Assembly (NCBI GenBank): GCA_028686345.1
Contig: JAQUCE010000024.1
Location: 1-55,930 of the forward strand
Direction of reading: 5' to 3'
DNA length: 55,930 bases
Origin: Kiritimatiellia bacterium
GTDB lineage: Bacteria > Verrucomicrobiota > Kiritimatiellia > RFP12 > UBA1067
In this document: in pieces, positions 16,817 to 25,681 of the stretch
Layout: the number at the start of each line of letters is the position of its first letter
Numbering within the stretch: the stretch's first letter is position 1
Notes under the pieces: generated by a model
Told to the model about the DNA's origin: nothing
The model's input: only the letters and a program-made list of their open reading frames with translations
Database searches by the model: none
Translations under genes and position numbers: made by a program

Positions 16817-17791
16817 ATGATTGCATACCTAGCGGCCGAGGGCTTTGAAAACGAATTGATCAGGGAAGTGCCCGATGTGGAGGCGGTCTTTGGCCGCTTG
16901 GTGCTCGCCGGCGGCGCCTGCCCGGCGCCAGCTTGGGCTGCCAATATTTGGCACAATCCCCAAAGGGTTGAGGCCATGTCAATCAGCGGCGCGGTGCGCA
17001 AACTAAGGTCTGTGCAACGCAACTGGGCCTTCTATGCTCCCGACCTCTATCGCCGCCATCTCCTGATTCAGGAGCAATTGCCCAAGGTTAAAATTGCACC
17101 GATAGAATTTTTAGGTGCGCTCCCGCCAGCTCAGCTCGGCTCCTGGTCGTTGATTGAGCGCCGGACCTTGTTGTTCAGCTCCCGCTGTTCGAGCCCCTTT
17201 CCCAATGGCGAAGTTCACATGGTGGAGAACAAGATCGATCCACCGTCCCGGGCGTATCTGAAGCTATGGGAGGTCTTCACCGCGCACGGGGTGCGACCGC
17301 AGGCGGGCGATCGGTGTTTGGATCTGGGGAGCAGCCCGGGTGGCTGGACTTGGGTGTTGGCGCAATTGGGGTGCGAGGTGGTCAGTGTTGATAAGGCTCC
17401 GCTGGCCGGGACGATTGCGGCTCTCCCTCAGGTGCGTTACATTGCCGAGAGTGCTTTTGCTCTTGAACCAAGGGAGGCGGGCCGCATTGACTGGTTGTTC
17501 TCGGATGTGATTTGCTACCCGGAGCGTCTGCTCAAGCTCGTGCAGCGCTGGATGGCAGACGGCCAGGCAATCAACTTTGTCTGCACCATAAAACTGCAAG
17601 GTGAGACTGACCTGCCGATCATTGAACAGTTTCGTCAGATTCCCGGCTCGCAGCTAATTCACCTGTATCATAACAAGCACGAGCTCACGTGGATCAACCT
17701 GGCCGCGAACCGCCGCCTGCCTGTGCGCTGCGCGCAGGCAGGCAACCAAGAGTGTTTGGGTGGTGTGCGGGAGGTCATCGCCCTGGCATAA
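16817..17791 (+). CDS. rlmM: 23S rRNA 2'-O-ribose methyltransferase RlmM
   Basis: RlmM methylates C2498 of 23S rRNA in E. coli. I chose the ATG at 16817 (MIAYLAAEGFENELIREV), which aligns with the start of the family's THUMP-like domain; an open frame continues back to 16643 without homology. The Rossmann MTase motif is DRCLDLGSSPGGWTWVLAQLG. The likely K-D-K-E catalytic set is visible in AYLKLWEVF, LFSDVICYP, CTIKLQGET and HNKHELT. The 324-residue product is a little short of the E. coli protein. After HNKHELTWINLAANRR, where the family normally ends, there are about 25 extra residues encoded by a palindromic repeat (17715-17743) and by sequence that recurs as decayed intergenic DNA at 31680-31737. 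So the C-terminal tail and stop codon appear to come from a repeat element. Confidence 0.85.
   Translation: MIAYLAAEGFENELIREVPDVEAVFGRLVLAGGACPAPAWAANIWHNPQRVEAMSISGAVRKLRSVQRNWAFYAPDLYRRHLLIQEQLPKVKIAPIEFLGALPPAQLGSWSLIERRTLLFSSRCSSPFPNGEVHMVENKIDPPSRAYLKLWEVFTAHGVRPQAGDRCLDLGSSPGGWTWVLAQLGCEVVSVDKAPLAGTIAALPQVRYIAESAFALEPREAGRIDWLFSDVICYPERLLKLVQRWMADGQAINFVCTIKLQGETDLPIIEQFRQIPGSQLIHLYHNKHELTWINLAANRRLPVRCAQAGNQECLGGVREVIALA
17715..17743. repeat. Palindromic repeat inside the rlmM 3' end (family E)
   Basis: GCCTGCCTGTGCG and CGCGCAGGCAGGC form 12-13-bp arms. Intergenic relatives are at 32735-32763, 54969-54998 and 48442-48470, and an inverted one at 32407-32435 (usually CCTGTGCGTTGCACGCAGG). 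Here the repeat is translated as LPVRCAQAGN. Confidence 0.75.
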
Positions 17792-17857
17792 AAATTAGCT
17801 GTTAGGCTACGCCCGGACAAGTCGAGCTTTGCTTGAACGCCGTGACAGGGAAGCTCT

Positions 17858-18060
17858 TTTTTAACCACGAAAAGCACGAAAAACACGAAAGGTGTGGATA
17901 TCTGATTTTTAACCGCAAAGGGCACAGAGAACACAAAGAACACAAAGAGCCGCGCCAGAGCTCGGCGTTCTTAGGGTTTTATCTCAACTTTTTACCCGAA
18001 AGACAACTTTTTAGAAAGAACATTTAATTGTTTTTTTCTAGTCGCTAAGCGACTGAAACA
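17858..18060. repeat. Low-complexity and dispersed repeats downstream of rlmM
   Basis: TTAACCACGAAAAGCACGAA, ACACGAAAGGTG, then AACCGCAAAGGGCACAGAGA and ACACAAAGAACACAAAG. These give the well-known spurious NHEKHEKHER-type reading frame, which I do not accept as a gene. CCGCGCCAGAGCTCGGCG recurs at 32613. From 18004 an inverted family C block follows (ACAACTTTTTAGAAAG, then AGTCGCTAAGCGACT). No gene is supported between 17792 and 18288. Confidence 0.6.
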
Positions 18061-18169
18061 GCCTTCTGAAGCAACCATATGAGGCTATTATGAATCAACT
18101 GGCTCAATGCAAGGATGAAACTCCCGCAGTCAAAATATTCTATGATGTCTACTGCGCAAAAAAAACTAA

Positions 18170-18198
18170 TTGTACGCGTCTGCGGGACATGCGATAAT
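18170..18198 (+). promoter_or_regulatory. Candidate promoter of the split autotransporter gene
   Basis: TTGTAC (18170-18175), a 17-bp spacer and GATAAT (18193-18198). It would give an mRNA leader of about 85 nt ahead of the ATG at 18289, which has AAGGA 8 nt upstream. Confidence 0.5.
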
Positions 18199-18288
18199 GC
18201 AACCATAAAAGAGTTATAGCAGGATAGACGACCGCAAAGATCTGGAGCAAAGGTCTGCGGAACTTTGGTAACCACAAGGAGTAAAACC

Positions 18289-21200
18289 ATGAGCGCAATC
18301 AGGAAATACATCGTAGCATTATCGCGTTATGCGGCTGCTGCGGCAACTGTGACCACAATTGCATGGGCATCGCAAACTCTGGGTGCTGACGGAAAATGGA
18401 CAAACCTGGCTGGCGGGGCCTGGAATACAACGGGCAATTGGGCTGACGGGATCGTCGCGGGCGGCACGGATGCGATCGCGGATTTCAGCACCTTGAATCT
18501 TACCGCGCATGCTTCGGTAAGCAATGATTCGCCCCGCACAATCGGCACGCTGCGGTTCGGCGACACGACACCGAGCCACAATTGGACGCTGACGAGTTCA
18601 ACGCTGACGCTGGCGAGAGGGGCCGGGATGCCGACAATCGCGGTTGAGAACCAGACAGCAACAATCGCTTCGGCGGTGTTGGGAAATCAAGGTCTCGTTA
18701 AAAGCGGTGCGGGTAAACTCGTCCTGTCGGGAGGGATTAACAACAATTTTAGCGGGCCGATTACGGTCAACAACGGTATACTCGAGTCCTATGGCGGGAA
18801 CTCATTTAAGAACACCTCAGGCGCCATCTCCGTCGCGGCCGGTGCAGTTTTTAACGCCAACGGCAGATTCGATGGTGTTGCGATCCTCAACGCGATTAAC
18901 TTGAGTGGGAACGGAGTCGGCGCATACGGCGCATTGAACGGCCAATACAACGTGAATCTAACCGGCCCGATCACTCTGCTCACCGACACTAAAATAACGC
19001 ACGACTATAATTATTTCCGCATCAGCGGGCCTATTGTTGCCGACGGCGCGGGCAAGAATCTGGAACTGAATGTACTGGTTTCCGGACAGTATCCGATTTA
19101 TGTGGATGGCAGCATGACACTCGGCACAGGCACCCTGACACTCAACAGCGTTCGGAACGGCGGCATTGGCGGGGGTGAGTTCTGCGCCTTTGACTTCAAA
19201 GAGGCCAATTCTTATAGCGGAGGCACTGTGTTGACCAACTACGCGACGCTGCGGCTGCGTAACGCGGGCGCCCTGGGGAGCGGCGGTGTCACCCTCTATC
19301 AGGGTTCGTGAATAAACCTGAACACCTTGAGCATATCGGTTCCCTGGCTCTGCGGAACTGGAGGCAGTATTATGGATCAGGGGGTGGCAGCTGGCACCTC
19401 TACTTTGACCGTCAACCAGTCTGTGTCGACCATGTTTGCGGGCGCGATCAGTAACGGAACCAGCCGCGTGATAGCGCTTGTTAAGAGTGGCGCGGGCACT
19501 CTGGCGCTCGCAGGTCAAAACAATTACAGCGGCGCGACGGCTGTCAACGCGGGCAAACTGATTGGAGTCACGGGCGGTGCGTGCGGCAGCAGTGTGATCA
19601 CGGTTGCGGGTAATGCGACCAACGGGGTCAGGGTCGCGTCTTATGGTGGACAGTGGGCCTGCGCGGGGCTTACCCACAACGGAGGCGCGACAGCGCTGGA
19701 GTTCGATTTCGGGAGGGTGCCGCCCTGCGACTGGGCAGCCCCGCTGCAGGTCAACGGGGATCTCACGATCAACGGTGCAGTCGGGGTCGTGATCTGCAAT
19801 GGGGTTTGGGGCAACACCGGCACATATCCGCTGGTCAGCTACACCGGGACGCTCTCAGGCGGCGTGCCCGCCGCTCCGGCTGCGATGCCTTCCGGCCTAG
19901 TGGCGACCCTGGTGAGCAACACAGGCGAAAAGCGGATTGACCTTGTTGTTACCGCCGTGCCTGCGGTTGTTTCCCCGCCCGCATTTGTGTGGAGCCGCCT
20001 GGTCGGCGGCAAGGCCGACGGTGTGTGGGACGAGGCTGTCAATTGGTCACCCGCCGGCGTCCCTGACGGCATTGATGCCGTGGCGGATTTCAGTACCCTC
20101 GACATCACGGCTTCTTCGGTCGTAACCATTGCCTCACCCCGCACGGTCGGAACTCTGTTGGTGAGTGATATTGTGCCGTCAGGCCAAACATGGACGCTGG
20201 ACGGGGGCGCGGACAAGCATTTGACGTTGGCCTCCAGCGTGGGCGTGCCTATGATTGATGTAACCAATACAGAGGTTTTCCTGGGCGGCTTTAAAGGCAC
20301 CAATGGGCTGGTCAAGTCCGGCAACGGTGTGCTGGCCCTCTACGGCAATAGTTATAACAACTCGCTCTCCGGCCCGATCTTTGTCAACAGCGGAGCACTC
20401 GGCACTGTCAACGGCCTCTCTTTCAAATATATTACCGGCGATATTATTGTGGCAGCCGGTGCCTCTTTCGTGGCCAACGGCGGCAATGACTATCAGCTTA
20501 AGAGTTTTAACAACATTTACCTGAGCGGCACGGGTGGAACCCCATCCGGATATGTCACTGCGCAGACACCTGACGGACACTATCCCAGTGAGCCGGTGCC
20601 GCTGGGTGCCTTGGACATTCACGGTTCCGCGTTTATTGAGGGTGTCATTACGCTGGTGACTGACTCCAGGATCACGCACGGCTTCAATGACGGCAGGATC
20701 AACGGTGTTGTCCGGGCACTTGAGCCGGGCAGAAATCTGGAGTTGGTAACGACCACCGGCGGTGGACACTGGGGGCTTGCCGTAAACGGAAGGCTCAATT
20801 TGGGGACAGGCGGGCTGACACTCAACAGCAAGGTGGCTGGTGTGAGCAGCGGCAGCAACGGGGCCAGGTTTTTTCTCAACGCGGCCAACTCCTACAGCGG
20901 CGGCACTGTGCTAACCAACTATGCGAACGTGCGGCTGGGCAATGTCGGTGCGCTGGGCAGCGGGGGTGTAACCCTCTATCCTGATACATGTTTGAATTTG
21001 TTCGGCCAAAGCGTCGTGATCGGGGGGTTGAGCGGCACCGGCGGCTGCATTACGGATACCAACGGGGTTGCAGGCACGACCACGCTGACCTTGAACCACT
21101 CTGGAGCGACCACGTTTGCGGGTGAGATCAGCAACGGCCCGATACGCACGATCGCGCTTGTCAAAAACGGTGTCGGGGCGCTGACACTGTCGGGCACGAA

Positions 21201-21630
21201 CACATACACGGGCGCAACTGCGGTCTCGAACGGCACGCTGACCGTTAACGGCGCTCTGTCGTCAAGTGCCGTAACGGTCTGCACAGGCGCGGCCTTCGGC
21301 GCTGGCGGCACAGGTGTTGTGGGCCGCGCAATGCTCGGCGGAGCGCTGACGTTCCAGGACAGCAGTGCCCTGCTGGTAGATTTGGAACCGCCTTTGGCAG
21401 ATGCGGTTGTGGTCTCCGGCGATGCGGTGATCGGCATTGGGGTCGAGGTGCGGCTCAGTTGCAACCAGGACAAAGCCGGAAGCTGGCAAATCATCAAGAC
21501 CACCGCCGGCACGGTTCAAGGCAGCGACCCGGTTCTCGTCGGCGGTCTGCAGGGGACTACGCTGACTCGCACAGACACCGCAATCTGGCTGACTATTCCG
21601 CCCGAGGGCGTGATCTTGATCGTGCGTTAG
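18289..21630 (+). pseudogene. Autotransporter-type beta-strand repeat protein split by in-frame TGA
   Basis: One frame runs from the ATG at 18289 (signal peptide in MSAIRKYIVALSRYAAAAAT, AAGGA upstream) to the TAG at 21628-21630, interrupted only by a TGA at 19309-19311. The coding pattern continues in the same frame after it (INLNTLSIS, then GTGGSIMDQG). The protein is an internal duplication. Each half opens with a W...G.W...NW.. module (GGAWNTTGNWADG; GGKADGVWDEAVNWSP) followed by ADFSTL, SPRT.GTL and several autotransporter-associated beta-strand repeats such as LVKSGAGTLALAGQNNYSGATAVNAG. In the second half the position of the TGA is a Cys codon (TGT). The C-terminus PEGVILIVR belongs to the seven-residue tail group. 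The full product would be a secreted beta-helix or adhesin of about 1113 residues; as it stands, translation stops after 340. Confidence 0.75.
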
Positions 21631-21682
21631 TTGCTTAGGCGACTAAAAAGACAATGAATTGTTCTTTACAAAAAGTTGCCAA
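21631..21682. repeat. Family C double-palindrome repeat
   Basis: It begins immediately after the stop codon: TTGCTTAGGCGACTAAAAAG, then ACAATGAATTGTTC and ACAAAAAGTTGCC. It is the same element as at 261-312, again adjoining the stop of a surface-protein gene. Confidence 0.65.
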
Positions 21683-21705
21683 TTTGTGAAATCATCTAAC
21701 ACTAG

Positions 21706-21890
21706 TGTAGTAGTCGCTCTATGAGCGACATATGCCGCTAGTAAAGCGGCATCGGGTGACGATGCTGTGCGACGATGCTGGTGGACGATTGGGATCATGC
21801 GAGGGCTCGTCCACCAGCATCGTCGCCGCCGCCGTCGTAAACCGACCTCTGAACTCCGCGCCCAGTGCGCGGATCTAGGCCCTTACCAAA
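21706..21890. repeat. REP-like composite hairpin repeat, best-preserved copy
   Basis: Three hairpins in a row: GTCGCTCTATGAGCGAC, GCCGCTAGTAAAGCGGC, and a large one whose arms GCGACGATGCTGGTGGACGA and TCGTCCACCAGCATCGTCGC are perfectly complementary over 20 bp around a loop of about 17 bp. It is followed by GCGGATCTAGGCCCTTACC, as at 7773. The rest of 21631-22120 holds only repeats, including a family D fragment at 21985-22085 (ATTGGAAATCGGAGCTACG, CCGCATAGCGCACGACCTCC). Confidence 0.75.
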
Positions 21891-22120
21891 GGACAAGACA
21901 AACATGTTGACCCATAAAAACATGCTGTCGGGGTTTTCTTAGGGACAGGCACTGATTTTCCTTTAGGGACAAACACTGATTTTACGATTGGAAATCGGAG
22001 CTACGAATCTCCGCAAATGTATAAGATACTTTGAAGATCATTCGCGTCGCCCGCATAGCGCACGACCTCCTTCTCCCGGCTTGAATGAAAATGTTTTTTA
22101 AGCGCAGAGGTTTTCCTGTG

Positions 22121-22150
22121 TTGCGAGAGCACGGATTTTAATGGTATAGT
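22121..22150 (+). promoter_or_regulatory. Candidate promoter for the TPR lipoprotein operon
   Basis: TTGCGA (22121-22126), an 18-bp spacer and TATAGT (22145-22150), followed by CAGGAG at 22168-22173, 8 nt before the ATG at 22182. Confidence 0.45.
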
Positions 22151-22181
22151 TCTGAATGTGCTTTGATCAGGAGATTTTATA

Positions 22182-23342
22182 ATGATGGGTAAAATTAAAG
22201 AGTTTTTCATAATAGCGGTTATAGGAGTTCTGCTAGCTGGCTGCGGTTCTAAATCGAGCCAAAGTATGTTCAAAAAAGGGGTCGCGGCATTTGCGAAGAG
22301 AGATTACTCTTCGGCAATCGAGAAGCTGAGCGCGGCTTCGAGCGAGATCACCGGTTCCACAGATTTATATTATACTTTAGGCTTGGCTTATCTGCATCTA
22401 GGTGACATGGATAAGGCGCTGGCAGCTTTTAAAAAGACACTGGATCTTGATGCTTCACACTATGAGTCGATTATCTGTTTGGGGCAGATTGCCTATCATA
22501 AAACTGATCTGGCAACGTCGCGGGCGTGTTATCAGGCAGCTCTGAAACTGATTGACGATGACCATAAAAAAGCGGTTCTATACACCTCCATGGCACTGGT
22601 GGAGAGCGGGCTGAAGAATGAGGGTCTGGCACGGTTGTATCTGATTCGAGCCGTGAGTTGTGATCGCGGTTATGCCCCTGCGCTGTACAACCTGGGCACC
22701 CTTTACCGCGATAAGTTCGGGTTTAAGGAGGAGGCTCTCGACTACTTCAAGAAATATCTCAAAGTCGCCGCCAAAAAAGAGCCTCACTATGCCAAGGCTG
22801 AAAATCATATTGAGCGTCTGACGCAGAATATCGCGCGGTTGGAAAGCAGCCGCCAGGCAGGCATGACACGTGACGCGGTGACGGCTTCGGAGCATCTGGG
22901 TAACGGCGTTGTTTTTCAGTCAGAGAAGAAGTACCGCGAGGCGATCAAGTCTTATAACGCCGCGTTGAAAGCAGACCCGCTGGCCTTTAGCGCGGCTTAT
23001 GGTAAAGCCATGGCGTATCAAAGGCTGAACTCGCCGCGCGAGGCCTTTCCGGCATTCCAAGAGGCGCTTGAGATCAACCCTGACCATCAGGACAGTTATT
23101 CCAGAGCGATTACCCTGGCCATGGAGCTCAGGCGCTACTCTGACGCCGGCCAGCTACTGGACCGGGCCATTGCCCGCAATGCCGCTTACTCCTCGTACTA
23201 CGATTTGATGACACGTGTTCTCTATTCGCAGAACAGATATGCTGAGGCTCAAAAATATGGCGAGTACTATCTGACTCTGCTGGAACCTAATGATAAAGAT
23301 CGCGCTGCCTATGAGAGATGGGTGAACTCTCTCTCTCAATAA
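22182..23342 (+). CDS. TPR-repeat lipoprotein
   Basis: The N-terminus MMGKIKEFFIIAVIGVLLAGCG is a lipoprotein signal with lipobox LAGC, so the mature protein should be anchored by Cys near residue 21, probably in the outer membrane or facing the periplasm. The remainder is tetratricopeptide repeats: YYTLGLAYLHLGDMDKALAAFKKTLDLD, YAPALYNLGTLYRDKFG, and a second block after about residue 230 (EHLGNGVVFQSEKKYREAIKSYNAALKADP). The middle segment is a charged linker. Such proteins act as scaffolds, often in secretion or envelope assembly, but no partner is certain. It is followed on the same strand by cvpA and an ECF sigma factor, so it may be the first gene of that operon. Confidence 0.85.
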   Translation: MMGKIKEFFIIAVIGVLLAGCGSKSSQSMFKKGVAAFAKRDYSSAIEKLSAASSEITGSTDLYYTLGLAYLHLGDMDKALAAFKKTLDLDASHYESIICLGQIAYHKTDLATSRACYQAALKLIDDDHKKAVLYTSMALVESGLKNEGLARLYLIRAVSCDRGYAPALYNLGTLYRDKFGFKEEALDYFKKYLKVAAKKEPHYAKAENHIERLTQNIARLESSRQAGMTRDAVTASEHLGNGVVFQSEKKYREAIKSYNAALKADPLAFSAAYGKAMAYQRLNSPREAFPAFQEALEINPDHQDSYSRAITLAMELRRYSDAGQLLDRAIARNAAYSSYYDLMTRVLYSQNRYAEAQKYGEYYLTLLEPNDKDRAAYERWVNSLSQ

Positions 23343-23424
23343 ATTAGTTACGAGCTTTTAGCGGCTTCCTCTATTGCTTGTTTTTTGCAGGAGTAAAGAT
23401 TACAGCTACGAAAGCAGGTAAAAA

Positions 23425-23982
23425 ATGGTCTGTCCCATGAGCGCATATTTCACGCCGATGGCAGATGTTTTGCCAGAGCTGAATCAACAGACATTGGATT
23501 TCATGCGAGTGATTGGCGGGTTTGACCTGTGCATGGCCGCGATCATGCTTTTTGTCTTTTTCCGAGGAGTGCGTCGGGGTTTTTCCGAGGAGCTCAGTCG
23601 GGTGCTGGGATTGGTGATTGCGGTTGTCGCGGGTTTGTTCGCGCTACGGCTGTTTGATGCGCTGCTGAGCTCTTTAGCCAGATGGCGCGGCAATGCTCTG
23701 CCCGCCAAGTTCATGCTCGTGCTTTTGATTGTGGTCGCTTGTTTTGTTCTCTGGGTTGTGACCAGGAACATATCTGCTTACTGCCTAAAGGTGAGCGTCA
23801 ACCACAAGCTGGACTTTTTTCTGGGAGGGCTGTTGGGCCTGCTCAAGGCAATTATCATTGTGTTGGTGATCTGCGGTGTGCTCTTTTTGCAACCCGACCG
23901 TGCCAGATGCGAAGCCCTTGAGGAGAGTTCATGGGTGTTCAGCGCTGCCAGACCGCTGGTCGAGAAGGTGATTCACAGATAG
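23425..23982 (+). CDS. CvpA family inner-membrane protein
   Basis: The 185-residue product has four predicted membrane spans: around FDLCMAAIMLFVFFRG, LGLVIAVVAGLFALRLF, FMLVLLIVVACFVLWVV, and GGLLGLLKAIIIVLVICGVLF. The RGVRRGFSEELSRVLGL loop after the first span is typical of the CvpA (colicin V production) family, whose role in envelope integrity is only partly known. The second half keeps the LDFFLGGLLGLLKA motif. The last 52 nt overlap, in another frame, the start of the sigma factor gene. The start MVCPMSAYF is chosen by position; only a weak AGG precedes it. Confidence 0.8.
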   Translation: MVCPMSAYFTPMADVLPELNQQTLDFMRVIGGFDLCMAAIMLFVFFRGVRRGFSEELSRVLGLVIAVVAGLFALRLFDALLSSLARWRGNALPAKFMLVLLIVVACFVLWVVTRNISAYCLKVSVNHKLDFFLGGLLGLLKAIIIVLVICGVLFLQPDRARCEALEESSWVFSAARPLVEKVIHR

Positions 23983-24530
23983 GGGTTTTGTTGGAGCTAG
24001 ATTTATTAGAGGATGAGCTTTTGATGGAGCGTGTTCGGGATCTGGATGATCGCGCCGCTTTTGAGGAGCTGGTTAAACGCTATCAAAAAAAAATATTGAA
24101 CTTTTTCTACCGCTGCAACGTTCAATATGATGCGGAGGATCTCGCGCAACAGACCTTTGTGCGGCTCTATCGCTATCGTTTGAACTATAAAAAGAGCGCC
24201 AAACTAACGACCTTTATTTTCTTGCTGGCGCGGCAGATCTGGATCGACGAACTGCGTAAACGCACCCGCATGCAGCGCCTCAAAGAGGGTTGGAAGAAGG
24301 AGACAAAGCAAGCTGCTGACCCGCAAACAGCTGCCAGTGATGCCTGTATGGATCTCACATCCGCGCTTGCGCAGCTCTCTGAGGATATGCGCCTTACCGT
24401 AGAGCTCGGCATTTATCAGGGTTTGAACTACAGCGAGGTGGCCCGGATATTGGAGATTCCCGAGGGCACTGTGAAATCGCGCATCTTTAACGCCTTGAGA
24501 AAGCTCAGGCAGATTCTGGAGCAAGGATGA
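23931..24530 (+). CDS. ECF-type RNA polymerase sigma factor
   Basis: The protein of up to 199 residues has sigma region 2 (AAFEELVKRYQKKILNFFYR, then AEDLAQQTFVRLYRY) and region 4 (LSEDMRLTVELGIYQGLNYS, then EGTVKSRIFNALRKLRQIL), with a KE-rich linker. It lacks regions 1 and 3, as expected for an extracytoplasmic-function sigma factor. The start is uncertain: the ATG at 23931 has a good AGGAG 5 nt upstream but lies inside cvpA, and TTG codons at 23988 or 23991 would also preserve the conserved DELLMERVRDLDDRAAF segment. The stop overlaps the next ATG by 4 nt (ATGA), so it is coupled to the membrane protein that follows, the likely anti-sigma factor. Confidence 0.9.
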   Translation: MGVQRCQTAGREGDSQIGVLLELDLLEDELLMERVRDLDDRAAFEELVKRYQKKILNFFYRCNVQYDAEDLAQQTFVRLYRYRLNYKKSAKLTTFIFLLARQIWIDELRKRTRMQRLKEGWKKETKQAADPQTAASDACMDLTSALAQLSEDMRLTVELGIYQGLNYSEVARILEIPEGTVKSRIFNALRKLRQILEQG

Positions 24531-25642
24531 ATGTTTACACCCACCTTGATGAGCTGGACAGCTCGGCTGAGACGCAGGCACTGCGTGATCTGACCACACG
24601 CATGTTGCAGGGGGCGGAGATTGAGCCCTCGCCTGATCTGCTCCCGCGTGTTATGGCTCAGCTTGACAACAACCGTCGCTGCGCCCGCGCGCGGGCATTT
24701 GCCCCTGCTTTTAAGCGGTGGATTGGCGTAGCCGCCGCAGCGGTTGTCATGGTTTTCATGCTGCGTTTTCTATGTTCAGGGAGCCGCGGCTGTTCGCTGA
24801 GCAATGAGCTCTGGTTAGTCAGTTCGCAGGGAGAGGATGGCTCTTGGAATCCCGCCCGCTACGGGGGCGAACAGTGCTACCAGCCGGCTTTGACCGCGCT
24901 GGCTGCCTGGGCCTTGCATTGCTCAGGAGAGCGGCGGTTCTCCGCTGCAGTGGAGAGGGCCTGCCATTACTTGTCCTCTGTCCAGCAGGCGGATGGCTCT
25001 TTTGGCGGCGTGGAGCGCGAACGGCTTTATAACCAGGCGATTGTCACCTATGTGCTCGCTGAGATCGGACGTGATGATCCGAATAGCGCGGCGCTCCTGC
25101 AGGCGGCGGTCGCGTGCATTCACTCCAGCCAAAGCGTTGCAGGCGGGTGGGACTATGTGGCGGACTCCGAGGGCAACGCAGCTGTGACTGCCTGGCAGGT
25201 GCAGGCACTGCTCTCCGCCAAGAAGAGCGGTGTGGTCGCGGCTGACCTCCCGCTGCGTAAGGGGCTGCGCTGGCTGCGAGGTTTGGCACACCCCGATGGC
25301 GCGGTGGCCTACAGCAAACGCGCTGAGCAGAGTTCCGAGACCATCAACGCCCTGACCGGTTACGCGCTGATTACCGCTGGCCGCGATTACCCCGAACTCG
25401 CCGACATAGGGCGGCAGGTGGTAACCGCCATGTCGCAGGTTCACTCAGTTGGGGCGACCTCCGATCTCTACCGTGACTGCATGAAGGTGCGCGCGTATAA
25501 GGCGGCGGGGAGCGACGCGAGTGCAAGGGCGCTCAGAGCGCGGATGGGTGCCCGGATAATTGATCCTGCTGAGGACCAGTGGGGCATGGTGGGCGGCAGA
25601 TTGTATCTCTCTGCCATGCAGTCGCTGGCGCGGAGTTACTGA
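24527..25642 (+). CDS. Membrane protein with squalene-cyclase-like outer domain; putative anti-sigma factor
   Basis: Residues 1-65 are a charged cytoplasmic segment (DLTTRMLQGAEIEPSPDLLP) of the size of a short anti-sigma domain. One transmembrane helix follows (RWIGVAAAAVVMVFMLRFLC). The remaining 280 residues show repeated QW-like alpha-toroid motifs of the prenyltransferase/squalene-oxidase fold: SSQGEDGSWNPARYGG, SVQQADGSFGG, SVAGGWDYVADSEGN and HPDGAVAYSKR. Topology places this domain outside the cytoplasm. The catalytic DxDD motif of true cyclases is absent, so a binding or sensing role is more likely than catalysis. The coupling to an ECF sigma gene by ATGA strongly suggests the pair is sigma and anti-sigma. 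I do not recognise a zinc-binding HxxxCxxC motif, so this would be a non-ZAS anti-sigma factor. Confidence 0.7.
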   Translation: MNVYTHLDELDSSAETQALRDLTTRMLQGAEIEPSPDLLPRVMAQLDNNRRCARARAFAPAFKRWIGVAAAAVVMVFMLRFLCSGSRGCSLSNELWLVSSQGEDGSWNPARYGGEQCYQPALTALAAWALHCSGERRFSAAVERACHYLSSVQQADGSFGGVERERLYNQAIVTYVLAEIGRDDPNSAALLQAAVACIHSSQSVAGGWDYVADSEGNAAVTAWQVQALLSAKKSGVVAADLPLRKGLRWLRGLAHPDGAVAYSKRAEQSSETINALTGYALITAGRDYPELADIGRQVVTAMSQVHSVGATSDLYRDCMKVRAYKAAGSDASARALRARMGARIIDPAEDQWGMVGGRLYLSAMQSLARSY

Positions 25643-25643
25643 T

Positions 25644-25681
25644 GGGTTGGGGGTTATGGGTTAGGGGCTAGGGGCTAGGGG
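25644..25681 (+). other. G-rich tract with quadruplex potential
   Basis: Six runs of 3-5 guanines (25644-46, 25649-53, 25658-60, 25664-67, 25671-74, 25678-81) lie on the coding strand directly after the stop codon, separated by 2-4 nt loops such as TTA and CTA. The pattern GGGGCTA resembles a telomere-type repeat. It could form a G-quadruplex in DNA or in the 3' end of the operon mRNA. Confidence 0.6.

Noticed and set aside
17833..18027. Reading frame NHEKHEKHER...REHKEHKEPR
   Set aside because: A spurious translation of the dispersed CACGAAAAGCACGAAA-type repeat, common in such genomes.
19309..19360. Selenocysteine insertion at the TGA (a small stem GGTTCC...GGAACT follows)
   Set aside because: The protein is a structural repeat protein with no redox site, the stem is weak and its distance is not convincing, and a single point mutation explains the TGA.
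24527..25642. Functional squalene-hopene cyclase or prenyltransferase
   Set aside because: Too short, membrane-tethered, and lacking the DxDD catalytic motif; only the fold-type repeats are visible.
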